Below the pieces are notes generated by a model. It was not told the origin of the DNA, did not search any database, and saw only the letters and a program-made list of their open reading frames with translations. A program made the translations under genes and the position numbers. Below are positions 9,801 through 19,198 of a stretch of 64,000 nucleotides of DNA, in pieces; within the stretch, counting starts at the first letter, position 1; every line of letters starts with the position of its first letter. Source of the stretch: Calothrix sp. NIES-4101 (GTDB taxonomy: Bacteria > Cyanobacteriota > Cyanobacteriia > Cyanobacteriales > Nostocaceae); contig AP018280.1 of NCBI GenBank assembly GCA_004296455.1, forward strand, positions 806,001-870,000, read 5' to 3'.

Positions 9801-11358
9801 TGATGGTCAATTGATCGCTACCGCCAGTTTTGATAAAACTGTAAAAATCTGGAATTTACAAGGTAAAGTAATTAGAGCTTTTAAAGATGATAAAAATGGC
9901 TTTAATAACGTTAGTTTTAGCCCAGATGGTCAGTTTATTGTAGCGGCTTGCGATGATAGAACTGTAAGACTTTGGAGTCTTGAAGATAATCTTCTGATTT
10001 TTTGGTGTAAATGGTATTATTGGCTACAAAATACTCAAGCTACAGAAGCTGAAAAGTTTGATTTATGGTTTATAAGCCTTGCTTATTATCTCACATACGG
10101 GAGAGCCAAAGTCAATAAAATTCTTCGAGGTCATACAGATTGGGTCAAGTGTGTAAGTTTTAGTCCAAACGGTCAGTTAATCGCATCAGGTAGTTCTGAT
10201 AATACCATCAAACTTTGGAATAGAGAGGGCGAAGAACTTAAAACTCTTAAAGGGCATCAAAATGAAATTTGGAGTGTTAATTTTAGTCCAGATGGTCAAA
10301 CTCTTGCCAGTGCCAGTTGGGATAAAACTGTTAAAATCTGGAGTAGTAAAGTTGACCAATGTAGAGTCATTGAAGGGCATGAGCAAGCAGTTACAAGTGT
10401 CTCTTTTAGTTCAAATAGTGAAATGTTTGCTACTGGTTCATGGGATAAAAAAGTCAATTTTTGGTCTTTTAATGGTGAAAAACTGAGTTTAATCCTAGAT
10501 TGTCACGAGCCTGTTAGAAGTATCAGTTTCAGTCCAAATGGTCAGTTAATTGCCACTGGCTGCTCTAATGGATCTGTAAAAATCTGGAATAGCCAAGGAG
10601 AGCTTTTAAATCCAAACCTTTTGGAAGAACACACAACTGAGGTTATAAGTGTAAGTTTTAGTCCAGATGGTCAAACTCTTGCTTCCGCAAGTGAGGACAC
10701 TACTGTTAAACTTTGGGATATTAATAGTCTGAATCAGAATAAACCCATAACCCTTAAAGGACATATTGAACATCTCACAAGTGTAAATTTTAATCCAGAT
10801 GGTCAAACTCTTGCTAGTGCTTGTTGGGGTGGATTTGTAAAACTTTGGTCTCTTCAAGCAGGAAAGAATCAAATACCTAAAATTATAGCGAAACATGATG
10901 ATGCTGTTATGAGCATTAGCTTTAGCCCTGATGGTAAAACTATTGCAACTGCCAGTAGAGATAGAACTGCTAAACTTTGGAACCTTAATGGAAAAGAACT
11001 TAAAATTTTTAAAGGTCATATGGGACACCTGACTTATGTAAGTTTTAGTCCAGATGGTCAAATCATTGCCACTACTAGTAGAGATGGAACTGTTAAACTT
11101 TGGAGTCTTGATGGAAAAGAACTTAAATCCCTTGAGGGGCATCATTGTCCTGTTTCTAGTGTTAGCTTTAGTCCAAATCAATTTGATTCTAAAATTTTGA
11201 TTGTTTCAACTGATGAAAATGGAAAATTGATCCTTTGGAATTTAGATAACAATGAGCTAGTAGAATTGAAAACTTTGAATTTAGATAAGTTGCTACAAAA
11301 AGGTTGTAAACATCTGGATAATTATCTTAAAATCCATCCTACAAATAAATCGGGGTAA
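6826..11358 (+). CDS. caspase-like peptidase - STAND NTPase - WD40 repeat protein
   Basis: This is a 1,510-residue multidomain protein. Residues 1-250 are a C14 caspase-like peptidase with His in YFAGHGIAL (about residue 107) and Cys in LDCCFAGAF (about 161-162). An EF-hand-like loop follows (DLNKDGIITATELY). A linker NPYRGLQPYDEEHSHLFFGR leads to a STAND NTPase with P-loop GVSGTGKSS (Lys about 385) and Walker B VLLTVDQFEEL. From about residue 850 to 1500 there are roughly 14 WD40 blades. The known theme is ligand sensing by the propeller, NTP-driven oligomerisation and protease activation, as in apoptosome-like cyanobacterial proteins; the trigger is unknown. GAGGAAATAATG supports the start at 6826 over in-frame upstream ATGs. 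Two in-frame insertions are visible: about 22 residues just before the P-loop and about 34 residues inside the propeller. Confidence 0.9.
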   Translation: MSKHNFNCNFAIIIGINNYKNKNIKNLETAESDAQKLADIIKTQHQSLKEKYQKENEYKVRLLLNEEANIKQLKKLIEYFKKGRIPLDNEKVTVTKDDRLFFYFAGHGIALDALENQEGPVGYLIPQSATPGDSSTYLPMQELHDALNALPCRHMLAILDCCFAGAFRWASLQREIVPKVKVYKERYDRFISDRAWQVITSAADDQKALDSLGSRGIVTEGNEVHSPFAKALFDALCGQADESADLNKDGIITATELYLYLRDKVEILTEKHYKRQTPSLCPLRKHDKGEFIFLLPNFDRDKLDKAPELNPENNPYRGLQPYDEEHSHLFFGRENLIKKLYQKVVDRNNVPIKFWLLLLEIDCLAGILFLRNSLTVVLGVSGTGKSSLMKAGLLPRLRNSQKQKFEILEPMRPGESPLKSLAQICLPITNTITAEELATDEEALANIIESWSRNNPKTKVLLTVDQFEELITLCKSDAERGQFQKLIKNAIAKYPDKIHVVITLRLDFEAQFQNSVLLDFWNDDTRFVVPPMTQDELREVIEKPALEKVLYFDPPGLVDELINEVVQMPGALPLLSFTLSELYLKYSGDRRRDNRALTKKDYEELGRVVGSITKRANQEYEKLVGEDPAYKDTVRRVMLRMISLQGGELARRQVPKSELEYPDKEENNRVQTVIKRFSDARLIVEGSDSQSDPYVEPAHDTLVQGWKKLQDWKNNDRENLLLQQLLTPSAQEWKNNKQAMGFLWDDNPRILLLQQVLKSNDIWLNKLEIEFVQYSLKERDRIDIDNLKARAKEELQSNKQLEALSTAVEAVKKLQQFLSMPEIKIHINKNQIEKELRQIIYSVGELNRLEGHKHWLWCVNFSPNGKYLATACADGTLKLWSCEGKELLDINAHEGEVIYVCFSPDSQIIATAGYDGTVKFWDIKGEELEPKTIRHNEAVWCVSFSPDGERIVTASDDTNIKLWDRKGKEDKQFRCDNKDKHQREVKGVTFSPDGQLIATASFDKTVKIWNLQGKVIRAFKDDKNGFNNVSFSPDGQFIVAACDDRTVRLWSLEDNLLIFWCKWYYWLQNTQATEAEKFDLWFISLAYYLTYGRAKVNKILRGHTDWVKCVSFSPNGQLIASGSSDNTIKLWNREGEELKTLKGHQNEIWSVNFSPDGQTLASASWDKTVKIWSSKVDQCRVIEGHEQAVTSVSFSSNSEMFATGSWDKKVNFWSFNGEKLSLILDCHEPVRSISFSPNGQLIATGCSNGSVKIWNSQGELLNPNLLEEHTTEVISVSFSPDGQTLASASEDTTVKLWDINSLNQNKPITLKGHIEHLTSVNFNPDGQTLASACWGGFVKLWSLQAGKNQIPKIIAKHDDAVMSISFSPDGKTIATASRDRTAKLWNLNGKELKIFKGHMGHLTYVSFSPDGQIIATTSRDGTVKLWSLDGKELKSLEGHHCPVSSVSFSPNQFDSKILIVSTDENGKLILWNLDNNELVELKTLNLDKLLQKGCKHLDNYLKIHPTNKSG
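10003..10104 (+). repeat. in-frame insertion element, copy 2
   Basis: It encodes W-C-K-W-Y ... LWFISLAYYL between two WD40 blades (after VRLWSLEDN, before ILRGHTDWV). It aligns without gaps to 3691-3792 in the TPR-CHAT gene at DNA level and in the same frame. Neighbouring blade junctions have no such segment, so this is an insertion rather than part of the fold. Confidence 0.7.
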
Positions 11359-11409
11359 AAACTATCACTCAATCTCGTACTATTGCAACTATCCCAAAGG
11401 ACTTTGTCT

Positions 11410-12423
11410 ATGTCTAAGTACGAATTTCACCGCAATCTCGCAGTAATTATTGGTATTAATAACTACTCAAACGGTGTTCCAGAGCTAGAAACACCTATAG
11501 ATGATGCAGAAGAACTCGCCAAAATTCTCCAAGAGAATTATCAATATGAGGTGCAGATATTACTAAACGAAAAAGCTAAACTACAGGAATTAAATTCTCT
11601 GCTGGATGGCTTCAAGCAGAAAACATTGCACCTACCAGATAAAACTGTACAGATAGAAAAAAACGACCGTTTAATATTCTACTTTGCCGGACATGGAATA
11701 GTCCCCACAGATGGGCTGGAAAACACGGATAATCTGGGAGGCTATCTTGTCCCCCAGGATGCCAGAGGAGATATTCTGCTGCAAAAGCAAATAGAAATTA
11801 ACAAAATTCTCCTGCCCATGCAAGACTTGCATGATGCACTGACACAACTGCCTTGCCGTCATCTGCTAGTTATATTAGATTGCTGTTTTGCTGGGGCATT
11901 TCGTTCAAGTTTGTATCGAGAAATTGTCCCGGCGCGAAAAGTATACAAACAACGGTACGATCGCTTTATTAGAGATAGAGCATGGCAAGCGATCGCCTCT
12001 GCGGCTCATGACCAAAAGGCGATCGATTATCTCGGTTGTTTCGGACAACGAGGAATTATAGGAGAAAACAAACACTCCCCCTTTGCTGAAGCTTTGTTTG
12101 AGGGATTGCGGGGTGCTGCGGATACTACTCTACGAGAAGGTGATGGTATTATCACCGCAACTGAACTTTATTGTTATGTGCGCGATAAAGTTGAAGAACT
12201 CACCGACGAGTATGACAAACGCCAAACTCCTGGCTTGTTTCCCCTGAAAAAGCATGACAAAGGCGAGTATATTTTCTTACTGCCAAAATTTGACCATAAT
12301 AAGTTAGAAGATGCACCAGCACTCAACGAAGAAAACAACCCTTATCGGGGTTTAAAAAGCTATGAAGAAGAACATTCTCAGTTGTTTTTTGGCAGAGATG
12401 AACTAGTAAAACAACTATTATGA
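11410..12423 (+). pseudogene. second caspase-STAND-WD40 gene, fragment 1 (caspase domain)
   Basis: This is a tandem paralogue of the gene at 6826, starting 51 bp after its stop. AAAGGA upstream supports ATG 11410 (MSKYEFHRNLAVIIG). The caspase-like domain is complete, with His in FYFAGHGI and Cys in LDCCFAGAF, followed by EF-hand-like GDGIITATELY and the linker NPYRGLKSYEEEHS. The frame stops at 12423 after VKQLL. Shifting by one base at about 12418 restores YDRVCQPKNPL, which leads directly into TVVLGVSGSGKSS beyond the ISAzo13-type element, so one extra T appears to have been gained. A truncated product would be a free caspase domain without NTPase or sensor. Rebuilt over all fragments, the protein would be about 1,479 residues. 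Confidence 0.88.
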
Positions 12424-12452
12424 CCGTGTTTGTCAACCTAAAAACCCACTAA

Positions 12453-13750
12453 GGATCGTGGATTAAATAAGGTGTAATACTGCCAATAATATCAGTACAC
12501 TAGAAGGGTAAATTGAGAACTGGTAAATGATGCACCCTTACCCTGGTGAAATTGAAGTTCAAATGCAACGATATTATGAATCGTTGTCGGAGAAGGATTG
12601 CCGCCGATATGCAGCAATTGAAGCAGTAAAATTAGGGTACGGGGGACAGGCATACATCCGTCGCTTGCTGGGATGCCATCACGAAACCTTACAATTAGGC
12701 TTGCGAGAACTTGAGGACGAAACGGCGCTTGGGCAGGAGAGGATTCGCCAACCCGGAGGTGGACGGAAATCAGCCTTCGAGACAATTGTTGGATTAGACG
12801 AGGCGTTTTTGCGAGTGTTGGAGAGGCACACAGCAGGTTCGCCGATGGATGAAAGTGTCAAGTGGACCAATCTCAAGCGTCATGAGATTGCAGGATTGCT
12901 GGGAAATGAAGGAATCGAAGTGAGTGTGACAGTGGTAGACCAGTTGTTGGAGAAATATAACTTTCGTAAACGTAAAGCAGTAAAGACCCTGGCAACAGGA
13001 GAGAATCAATATCGCAACGAGCAATTTGAGACGATTGACCAACTTAAGCACTCTTATCAAACGGCAGGTAATCCGGTCATGAGTATGGACACCAAAAAAA
13101 AGAATTAATTGGGCAGTTATACCGGGAGGGACAACTATACACTCAAGAAACGATAGAGGTGTTTGACCATGATTGGCCAACGCTTGCGACTGGAGTTGCC
13201 ATTCCCCATGGGCTGTACGATATAACAGACAATGTGGGTTATATCCAGATTGGCATCAGCCACGATACCAGTGAATTAGCCTGTGACTCAATTCGCTACT
13301 GGTGGAACACCTATGGTAAGACGCGTTATTCTTTGGCAAATTCAATTTTGCTGTTATGTGATGGTGGCGGTAGCAATAGCTCTCGCTATTACATCTTCAA
13401 ACAGGACTTACAGGCATTAGTTAATGAACTGGGCATCGAAATTCGTATCGCTCATTATCCGCCCTACACCTCCAAGTATAATCCGATTGAGCATCGTTTG
13501 TTTCCTCATATCTCTCGCGTTTGTCAGGGGATGATTTTTGAGAGTATCCAGACTGTAAAAGACTTAATGGCAAAGGCAACCACTCGCACAGGACTCAAAG
13601 TTTTTACAACGATTCTCGATAAAACCTATCAAACGGGTCGAAAAGTGGCTGAAGATTTCAAATCAAACATGAAGATTGTTTTTGATGAATTTTTGCCCCA
13701 ATGGAATTACACCGCTAAACCAGAATTACACTTTATTTAATCCACGATCC
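12453..13750. mobile_element. ISAzo13-type insertion sequence, about 1.3 kb
   Basis: 22-bp inverted repeats with one mismatch (GGATCGTGGATTAAATAA, then R, then GTG) bound it. The flanks share TAA (12450-12452 and 13751-13753), so the duplication is TA or TAA. Removing the element restores CCA CTA ACT GTA (PLTV) at the entrance to the STAND P-loop. Only one transposase, expressed through a frameshift, is present. Confidence 0.85.
12527..13740 (+). CDS. ISAzo13-type transposase produced by -1 frameshifting
   Basis: The first frame, 12527-13108, encodes an N-terminal HTH region and the start of the DDE domain, ending MSMDTKKKN. At 13096-13102 lies A_AAA_AAG, the classical -1 slippery heptamer, exactly in register with the codons. 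Slipping by one base continues as KELIGQLYREGQ into the frame ending at 13740, giving a fusion of about 400 residues. Recognisable blocks are TLATGVAIPHGLYD, LLLCDGGGSNSSRY and HYPPYTSKYNPIEHRLF, typical of the Rhodopirellula/ISAzo13 DDE transposases. The final YNPIEHRLF block carries the catalytic Glu. The alternative is a disabling 1-nt deletion, but the slippery site's position argues for programmed recoding. Confidence 0.82.
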
Positions 13751-13752
13751 TA

Positions 13753-15843
13753 ACTGTAGTTTTAGGAGTTTCCGGTTCTGGCAAGTCTAGTTTAGTCAAG
13801 GCGGGGTTAATTCCTCACTTACGGGCTAACCATCCCGAAGAGTGGTACATTATACCTACATTTCGTCCTGGTGAGTCTCCTTTCTCCTCACTGGCTGAGG
13901 TAATTGTTGTAAATACTGAAATTAATAGAAGCAAAATAGACGCAATTAAGTCTCTAAGCGAAACGCTGAAACAAGCACCAAGGCAATTTCTTGATGTAAT
14001 AGCCAATTGGAGACAAATCCCTGCGAATGCAAAGCTTTTATTGGTAATTGACCAATTTGAAGAGCTAATTACAACCTGCAAGCAACAAGAGCGAGAGCAG
14101 TTCTTAAATTTCCTGGCAGAAGTATTAGAGGCAAATGCTCAAAAGTTGCACATAATCATCACCCTGCGCTCCGACTTTGAACCGCGTTTTTTAGATTCTG
14201 CACTCAAACCCTATTGGAGTGGCGATCGCTTTCCAGTACGCGCTATGAGGTCTGATGAATTACGGCAGGCGATTGAAAGACCAGCTAACGAAAAAATGCT
14301 GGATTTTGACCCGCCAAATCTAGTTGACCTGCTCATTGACGAAGTAGGGCAAATGCCAGGCTCGCTATCACTATTATCTTTTACTTTAAGTGAACTTTAT
14401 ACTAAATGTATTGAGCGGGAAAGTAGAACTTTAACTGAGGCAGATTATCAAGAGTTAGGCGGAGTTGCAGGTTCGTTAACACATCGAGCAACGCAACTAT
14501 ACAACAAACTGGACAAAGCCCAGCAACTCACGATGCAAAGGGTGATGCTGCGGATGGTAACAATTGAAGGCGGGGAGTCAGCACGGCGACGGGTGCCTTT
14601 ATCTGAGTTGATATATATAAATGATGCAGAAAATACGCGAGTAGAGGAAATTCGTCAACGGCTGGACAAAGCACGTTTGATTGTTGGTGGACAGGAAACT
14701 GGGGGTGAACCCTATGTAGAACCAGCCCATGATGCCTTGGTACGTGGGTGGAATAAGTTGCAGGAATGGAAAAATGAGGAGCAGGAAAATTTGTTACTGC
14801 AACAGCGTTTGACACCTGCGGCTAATGATTGGGACAGAAATAACCGACCTATTGGCTTATTGTTACCTGATGGCGATCGCCTCAACCAGCTAGAAAAGAT
14901 ACTGAAATCAACGAATAACTGGTTGAATCAGCGAGAGACGGAATTTATTAAGAGCAGTATTAAACTAGCTAAGGAACGATACCAAGTAAACCTATCTCGT
15001 CAGTTGGCAGTTCAATCTGAATTAACACGCAATCAACAAGCAAATTTACTACAACGCAGTGTCTTACTTGCTGTAGAAGCCATGAAGCGATTGGATGATT
15101 TAGGAATTCGCTCTCTAGAGACAGATCAAGCTTTAAGACATGGACTGGTACTACTACCACGTCCATTATTGTGCATAAACCATGAGGGAATTGTTAACGC
15201 GATCGCCTTCAGCCCAGATAGTAATTCCCTGGCTACGACAAGCCAGAACGACTACGCTGTAAGGGTGTGGAAGATGGTCAGTGGTCGAGAAGTCATGCGC
15301 CTGAATCACGAGTATGAACTGGATAAAGTCATCTTCAGTCCGGATGGAAAGTATATTGCTACAGCTGGCTTAAGTACCATTGCCCAAATCTGGGAAGCAG
15401 CTACAGGTAAAAAAATCGCCCAGATGACACATGAGAAATATGTAGAAGCTATTGCCTTTAGCCCGAATGGAAAGTATCTCGCTACAACTAGCAGAAGTCC
15501 CCTTGTACAGATATGGAAATTAACTACTGGTAAAGAAGTGGTATACATGCTACATAATGAGGGTTGGGTATATTCAGTGACTTTCAGTCCGGATGGTAAG
15601 TACTTAGCTACAGCAAGTTCGGATCAAACGGCACGATTATGGGAAGTATCTACAGGCAAAGAACTTAAGTGTATGCCTCACAATAAGAGTGTTAAGAAAA
15701 TCACTTTCAGTCCAGATGGAAAATACTTAGCTACACTTATGTCTGGGGACAGCAGGTTCGTTTACTTGTGGGAAGTTGCAACTTTAGATGTTGTCCGCCT
15801 CGATCACACATTTGATGTAGAGTCTATAGCCTACCCCTGTTAA
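13753..15843 (+). pseudogene. second caspase-STAND-WD40 gene, fragment 2 (NTPase and first WD40 blades)
   Basis: Directly after the ISAzo13-type element the frame reads TVVLGVSGSGKSSLVKAG (Walker A), then LLLVIDQFEELIT (Walker B), the NTPase arm with VEPAHDALVRGW, a helical linker and about five WD40 blades with S/T-G-K-E signatures (FSPDGKYLATASSDQTARLW). It reaches VESIA at 15831 and then runs into the inverted repeat of the IS4-type element, stopping at 15843. It lacks a start codon. It joins fragment 3 in frame: GAG TCT ATA GCC | TTC AGT CCA. Confidence 0.9.
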
Positions 15844-17477
15844 GGTGTACTAAAAAATGAACCAGTAAAAGGCTGAAACCATTGTGGTACAAGAAAATAT
15901 ACCAATATTAATCAAAGAACAGCAAAAAATAACCAACAATTCATAGAAGGTCAAACATGAGATTATAGGTTGAGAAGGTAACGATAATTGATGGGTGCTG
16001 TGTCATGCTGAGTTCAATTTTCGAGCGTTTTATTGAAGTATCTCCGGTAACGGTAATGCTGAGAGCAACATTAGAAAGAATTTTCAGCGCCGAAAAATTA
16101 GATGAATTATTTGAAGCAACGCGAGAAAAGCAATATACACAGGAATTATTGTTTTCGACAGTAGTGGGAATAATGAGTTTAGTCGTATGTAACATCCGGC
16201 CATCAATTAGCGCAGCGTACAAGGCATTTTCTAAGCAAATAGGAGTTTCCCGTGTTGCTTTCTACAGTAAAATTAACGGTATCGAACCCTCAGTTTCTCA
16301 AGCTTTAGTACGTTATAGCAGTAAAGAATTGGCACCGATTATATCGGAGTTAGGAGGAGAACAGCCAGCAATTTTACCTGGTTATCGAATCAAGATAATT
16401 GATGGAAATAACCTGGCAGCAACAGAGCATAGGCTTTCGGTTTTACGCTCAGTGAATGGTGGACCATTACCAGGAAAATCTCTAGTTGTGCTTGACCCAA
16501 TATTAATGCTGGCAATCGATCAATTCCCATGTGAGGATGCTTATACCCAGGAAAGAGCATTATTTAGCCAAGTATTAGAAACTGTGGAAAAGAATGATGT
16601 TTGGGTGGGAGATAGAAATTTTTGTACCTGTATGTTTCTAGTTGAAATTGCAAAGAGAAAAGCTTACTTTGTGATTCGCCAACATGCATCGATGCCTTAT
16701 AAAGAATTAGGAGAATTAAAGGAAATATGTGATAGTGCAACAGGCAAAGTTTTCGAGCAGGATGTGATGATTGAATATGAAGGAGAATCGATAAAATCTC
16801 GTCGTGTTGTTGTTCGTTTAAATGAGCCAACTCGCGATGGAGATACTGAAGTGGCAGTTTTTTGCAACCTCAGAAAAGAAAATGCTTCTCCCATTGTAAT
16901 CTCAAATATTTACCTTAAACGTTGGAGTGTTGAGGGTTTATTTCAAGTCGTTAGCGATACTCTAGAATGCGAAATTAAGACTTTAGGTTATCCCAGAGCC
17001 GCTTTATTCAGCTTTTGCATGGCACTAGTTGCCTACAATATTTTATCTGTGATTAAATCAGCATTGCGTAGCGTCCATGGGCAAGGAAAAATTGATGCAG
17101 GTGTTTCTAATTACTATTTAGTTGAGGAAATTCAAAGTACCTACACGGGTATGATGATTGCGATTCCCGACGTTGAATGGAAATTTTTAAACCATCTGAG
17201 TTTACCTGCTTTTGCCGAGTTATTAAAACAATGGGCTGCGACAGTTGACCTCAAACGCTTTGCTTCCAGTCCTAAAGCCGAAAAAAAGCCCCAACCAAAA
17301 AGAGAAAGAGAACCTAACCGTCCTCACGTCTCCACTGCTCGACTTCTGGCTGAGAAACAACGCGACTGCAAGCAGTCTAGAGTAGAACAACAAACTTCTA
17401 ACCTGGTTGAAACTCCCATCCTGCAACCTTTACAGACCTAAATGTACCATTTTGAGGAGTACACCTTAACAGGGGTA
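15832..17477. mobile_element. IS4-type insertion sequence, 1,646 bp
   Basis: Perfect 19-bp inverted repeats (TACCCCTGTTAAGGTGTAC) bound it, and both sides carry the 10-bp duplication GTCTATAGCC (15822-15831 and 17478-17487). One transposase gene lies inside. The right-hand copy of the duplication is immediately followed by a small element with the same terminal repeat. Confidence 0.93.
16005..17441 (+). CDS. IS4-family-like DDE transposase
   Basis: The protein has 478 residues. DDE landmarks are IIDGNNLAATEHR (first Asp), VWVGDRNFCTC (second Asp) and IYLKRWSVEGLFQVVSDTLEC with the Y-x-R-W-x-x-E arrangement of the IS4 family's YREK-like motif. The C-terminus is a charged tail (about residues 420-478). 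A 10-bp target duplication fits this family's usual 9-12 bp. The reading frame is intact, so the element may be active and could also mobilise the adjacent 178-bp element, whose ends it matches. Confidence 0.88.
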   Translation: MLSSIFERFIEVSPVTVMLRATLERIFSAEKLDELFEATREKQYTQELLFSTVVGIMSLVVCNIRPSISAAYKAFSKQIGVSRVAFYSKINGIEPSVSQALVRYSSKELAPIISELGGEQPAILPGYRIKIIDGNNLAATEHRLSVLRSVNGGPLPGKSLVVLDPILMLAIDQFPCEDAYTQERALFSQVLETVEKNDVWVGDRNFCTCMFLVEIAKRKAYFVIRQHASMPYKELGELKEICDSATGKVFEQDVMIEYEGESIKSRRVVVRLNEPTRDGDTEVAVFCNLRKENASPIVISNIYLKRWSVEGLFQVVSDTLECEIKTLGYPRAALFSFCMALVAYNILSVIKSALRSVHGQGKIDAGVSNYYLVEEIQSTYTGMMIAIPDVEWKFLNHLSLPAFAELLKQWAATVDLKRFASSPKAEKKPQPKREREPNRPHVSTARLLAEKQRDCKQSRVEQQTSNLVETPILQPLQT

Positions 17478-17487
17478 GTCTATAGCC

Positions 17488-17665
17488 TACCCCTGTTAAG
17501 GTGTACCAATAATGTACTAGCCAGAAGTCCCATTCTTACGTTCTACCTCTAATCGCAGAACCTAAATTTTTAACGCAAGCATTATTTTTTGCCTTCAATT
17601 TTTAATGGATGCGGTGCTGAAACCCCTATAAATCGTCAGTACAAATGTTCACCTTAACAGGGGTA
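17488..17665. mobile_element. MITE-like non-autonomous element, 178 bp
   Basis: Its ends share TACCCCTGTTAAGGTG with the neighbouring IS4-type element, and it is flanked by the same 10-bp sequence GTCTATAGCC (17478-17487 and 17666-17675). The interior has no coding capacity and no obvious similarity by eye to the IS interior. It is best read as a MITE mobilised by the IS4-type transposase. Three tandem copies of the target sequence imply two successive insertions at one site. Confidence 0.85.
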
Positions 17666-17675
17666 GTCTATAGCC

Positions 17676-18995
17676 TTCAGTCCAGACAGTAAATATTTTT
17701 CCACAGGAGATGCAAACGGAGGAGTATGGATGTGGGAAACAGACACAGGAAGAAGGCTATCTTACATCGAGCATGAGAAATATAAAGTAACTAATGTTAC
17801 ATTCAGTTCCGATGGAAAGTATCTTACTACAGCTAGCGTCGATGGTTGTTCCAGAATTTGGGATGTGGCTACCAGCGAAGAAGCGATCCGTATTAGTGAC
17901 AACAGTAGCGGAAGACTTTTGACATTTAGTCGGGATGGAAAGTATCTTGCTACAGCTGGTTGGGAAAATACTGTACAAGTGTGGGAAATAGTCAGTGGTA
18001 GGGATGTTATATGTGTTATTCATCCGGGATACGGTGTACAAGGTGTTGCCCTCAGCCCTGACGGGAAATATCTGGCAACAGCTAGTGAGGATAACAGTGC
18101 CAGACTGTGGGAGTTAAGCACTGGCTTGGAAGTTGTACGCATGGTTCACCCAGGATATGGCATCAATACCGTTACTTTTAGCTCTAATGGTAGATATATT
18201 GCTACAGCTAGTTGGGATAAAACGGCACGAATATGGGAAACAGTCAGCGGTAAAGAAGTTATTTGCATAAATCATAAAGACCGTGTGCATGATGTTGTCT
18301 TTAGTCCTGATGGACGATACTTAGCTACAGCAAGTACGGAGAGCATCGCAATAGTTTGGGAAGTGACAACTGGTCAAGAAGTGACGCGCATGAGCATCAA
18401 GCGTGGTGGGAGTGCTATTGCCTTTAACCCAGATGGAAAATATCTAGCTACGGGAAGTGGGGGCGATGACATGACAGTACAAGTTTGGGAATGGGAAACT
18501 GGTCAAAAACTAGGATGCATGAACCATCCACGCGGTGTAACTGCTATTGCTTTCAACCCAGATGGGAAATACTTAGCCACAGCTGGTTGGGACAATACTG
18601 CTCGGGTATGGGAATTGGCAACTCGTCAGGAAGTGGCACGCATAAGCCATGAGCGTGGCGTAAATAATGCCGTGAACGATGTTGCTTTTAGTCCAGACGG
18701 AAAGTATTTAGTTACAGGTGGTTGGGATAAAACTGCTCGGGTGTGGGAATGGGCAACTCATCAGGAAGTAGCTCGCGTAAGCCATGAGAGTGGCGTACAA
18801 TCTGTTGCCTTTAGTTTGGATGGAAAATACGTAGCTACAGGAAGCTATGACAGCACTGCTCGGGTGTGGCTCTGGCAGCCAAAAGACCTCATTGATGAGA
18901 CCTGTCATCGGCTGACCCGTAATCTTACACAGGAAGAGTGGCAACAGTATCTACTTGGTGAACCTTACTGCAAAACTTGCCCAAATCTACCATAG
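17676..18995 (+). pseudogene. second caspase-STAND-WD40 gene, fragment 3 (WD40 propeller)
   Basis: The frame opens at the third copy of the target duplication and reads FSPDSKYFSTGDANGGVWMW, continuing the blade broken at 15831. About nine further WD40 blades follow (FSPDGKYLATAGWDNTARVWE type), then a C-terminal tail CHRLTRNLTQEEWQQYL with GEPYCKTCPNLP, the end seen in many cyanobacterial WD40 sensor proteins. An in-frame ATG at 17730 has no convincing ribosome-binding site. On its own this would be an isolated propeller. Confidence 0.88.
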
Positions 18996-19198
18996 ACTCT
19001 GCGATCGCCCATCGTGACAAGTTAAAAAGTAGCCTGACGGCGAAGGACACTAAAACTACACCAATACAAGAGAGCGATCGCACTACGGAAAAAGTTGCTC
19101 ACTGGCTCGATTAACTCCATGTATAAAATGAGGGAAGGTAATTGTTGTTGCGAGTTGCCCTGTTAAAATTGTCACTTTAATGACTAGCACCTATTACT

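Noticed and set aside
10606-11181. 191-codon minus-strand frame
   Set aside because: It is antisense to WD40 repeats; its repetitive Thr/Ser/Lys-rich content mirrors the repeats on the other strand.
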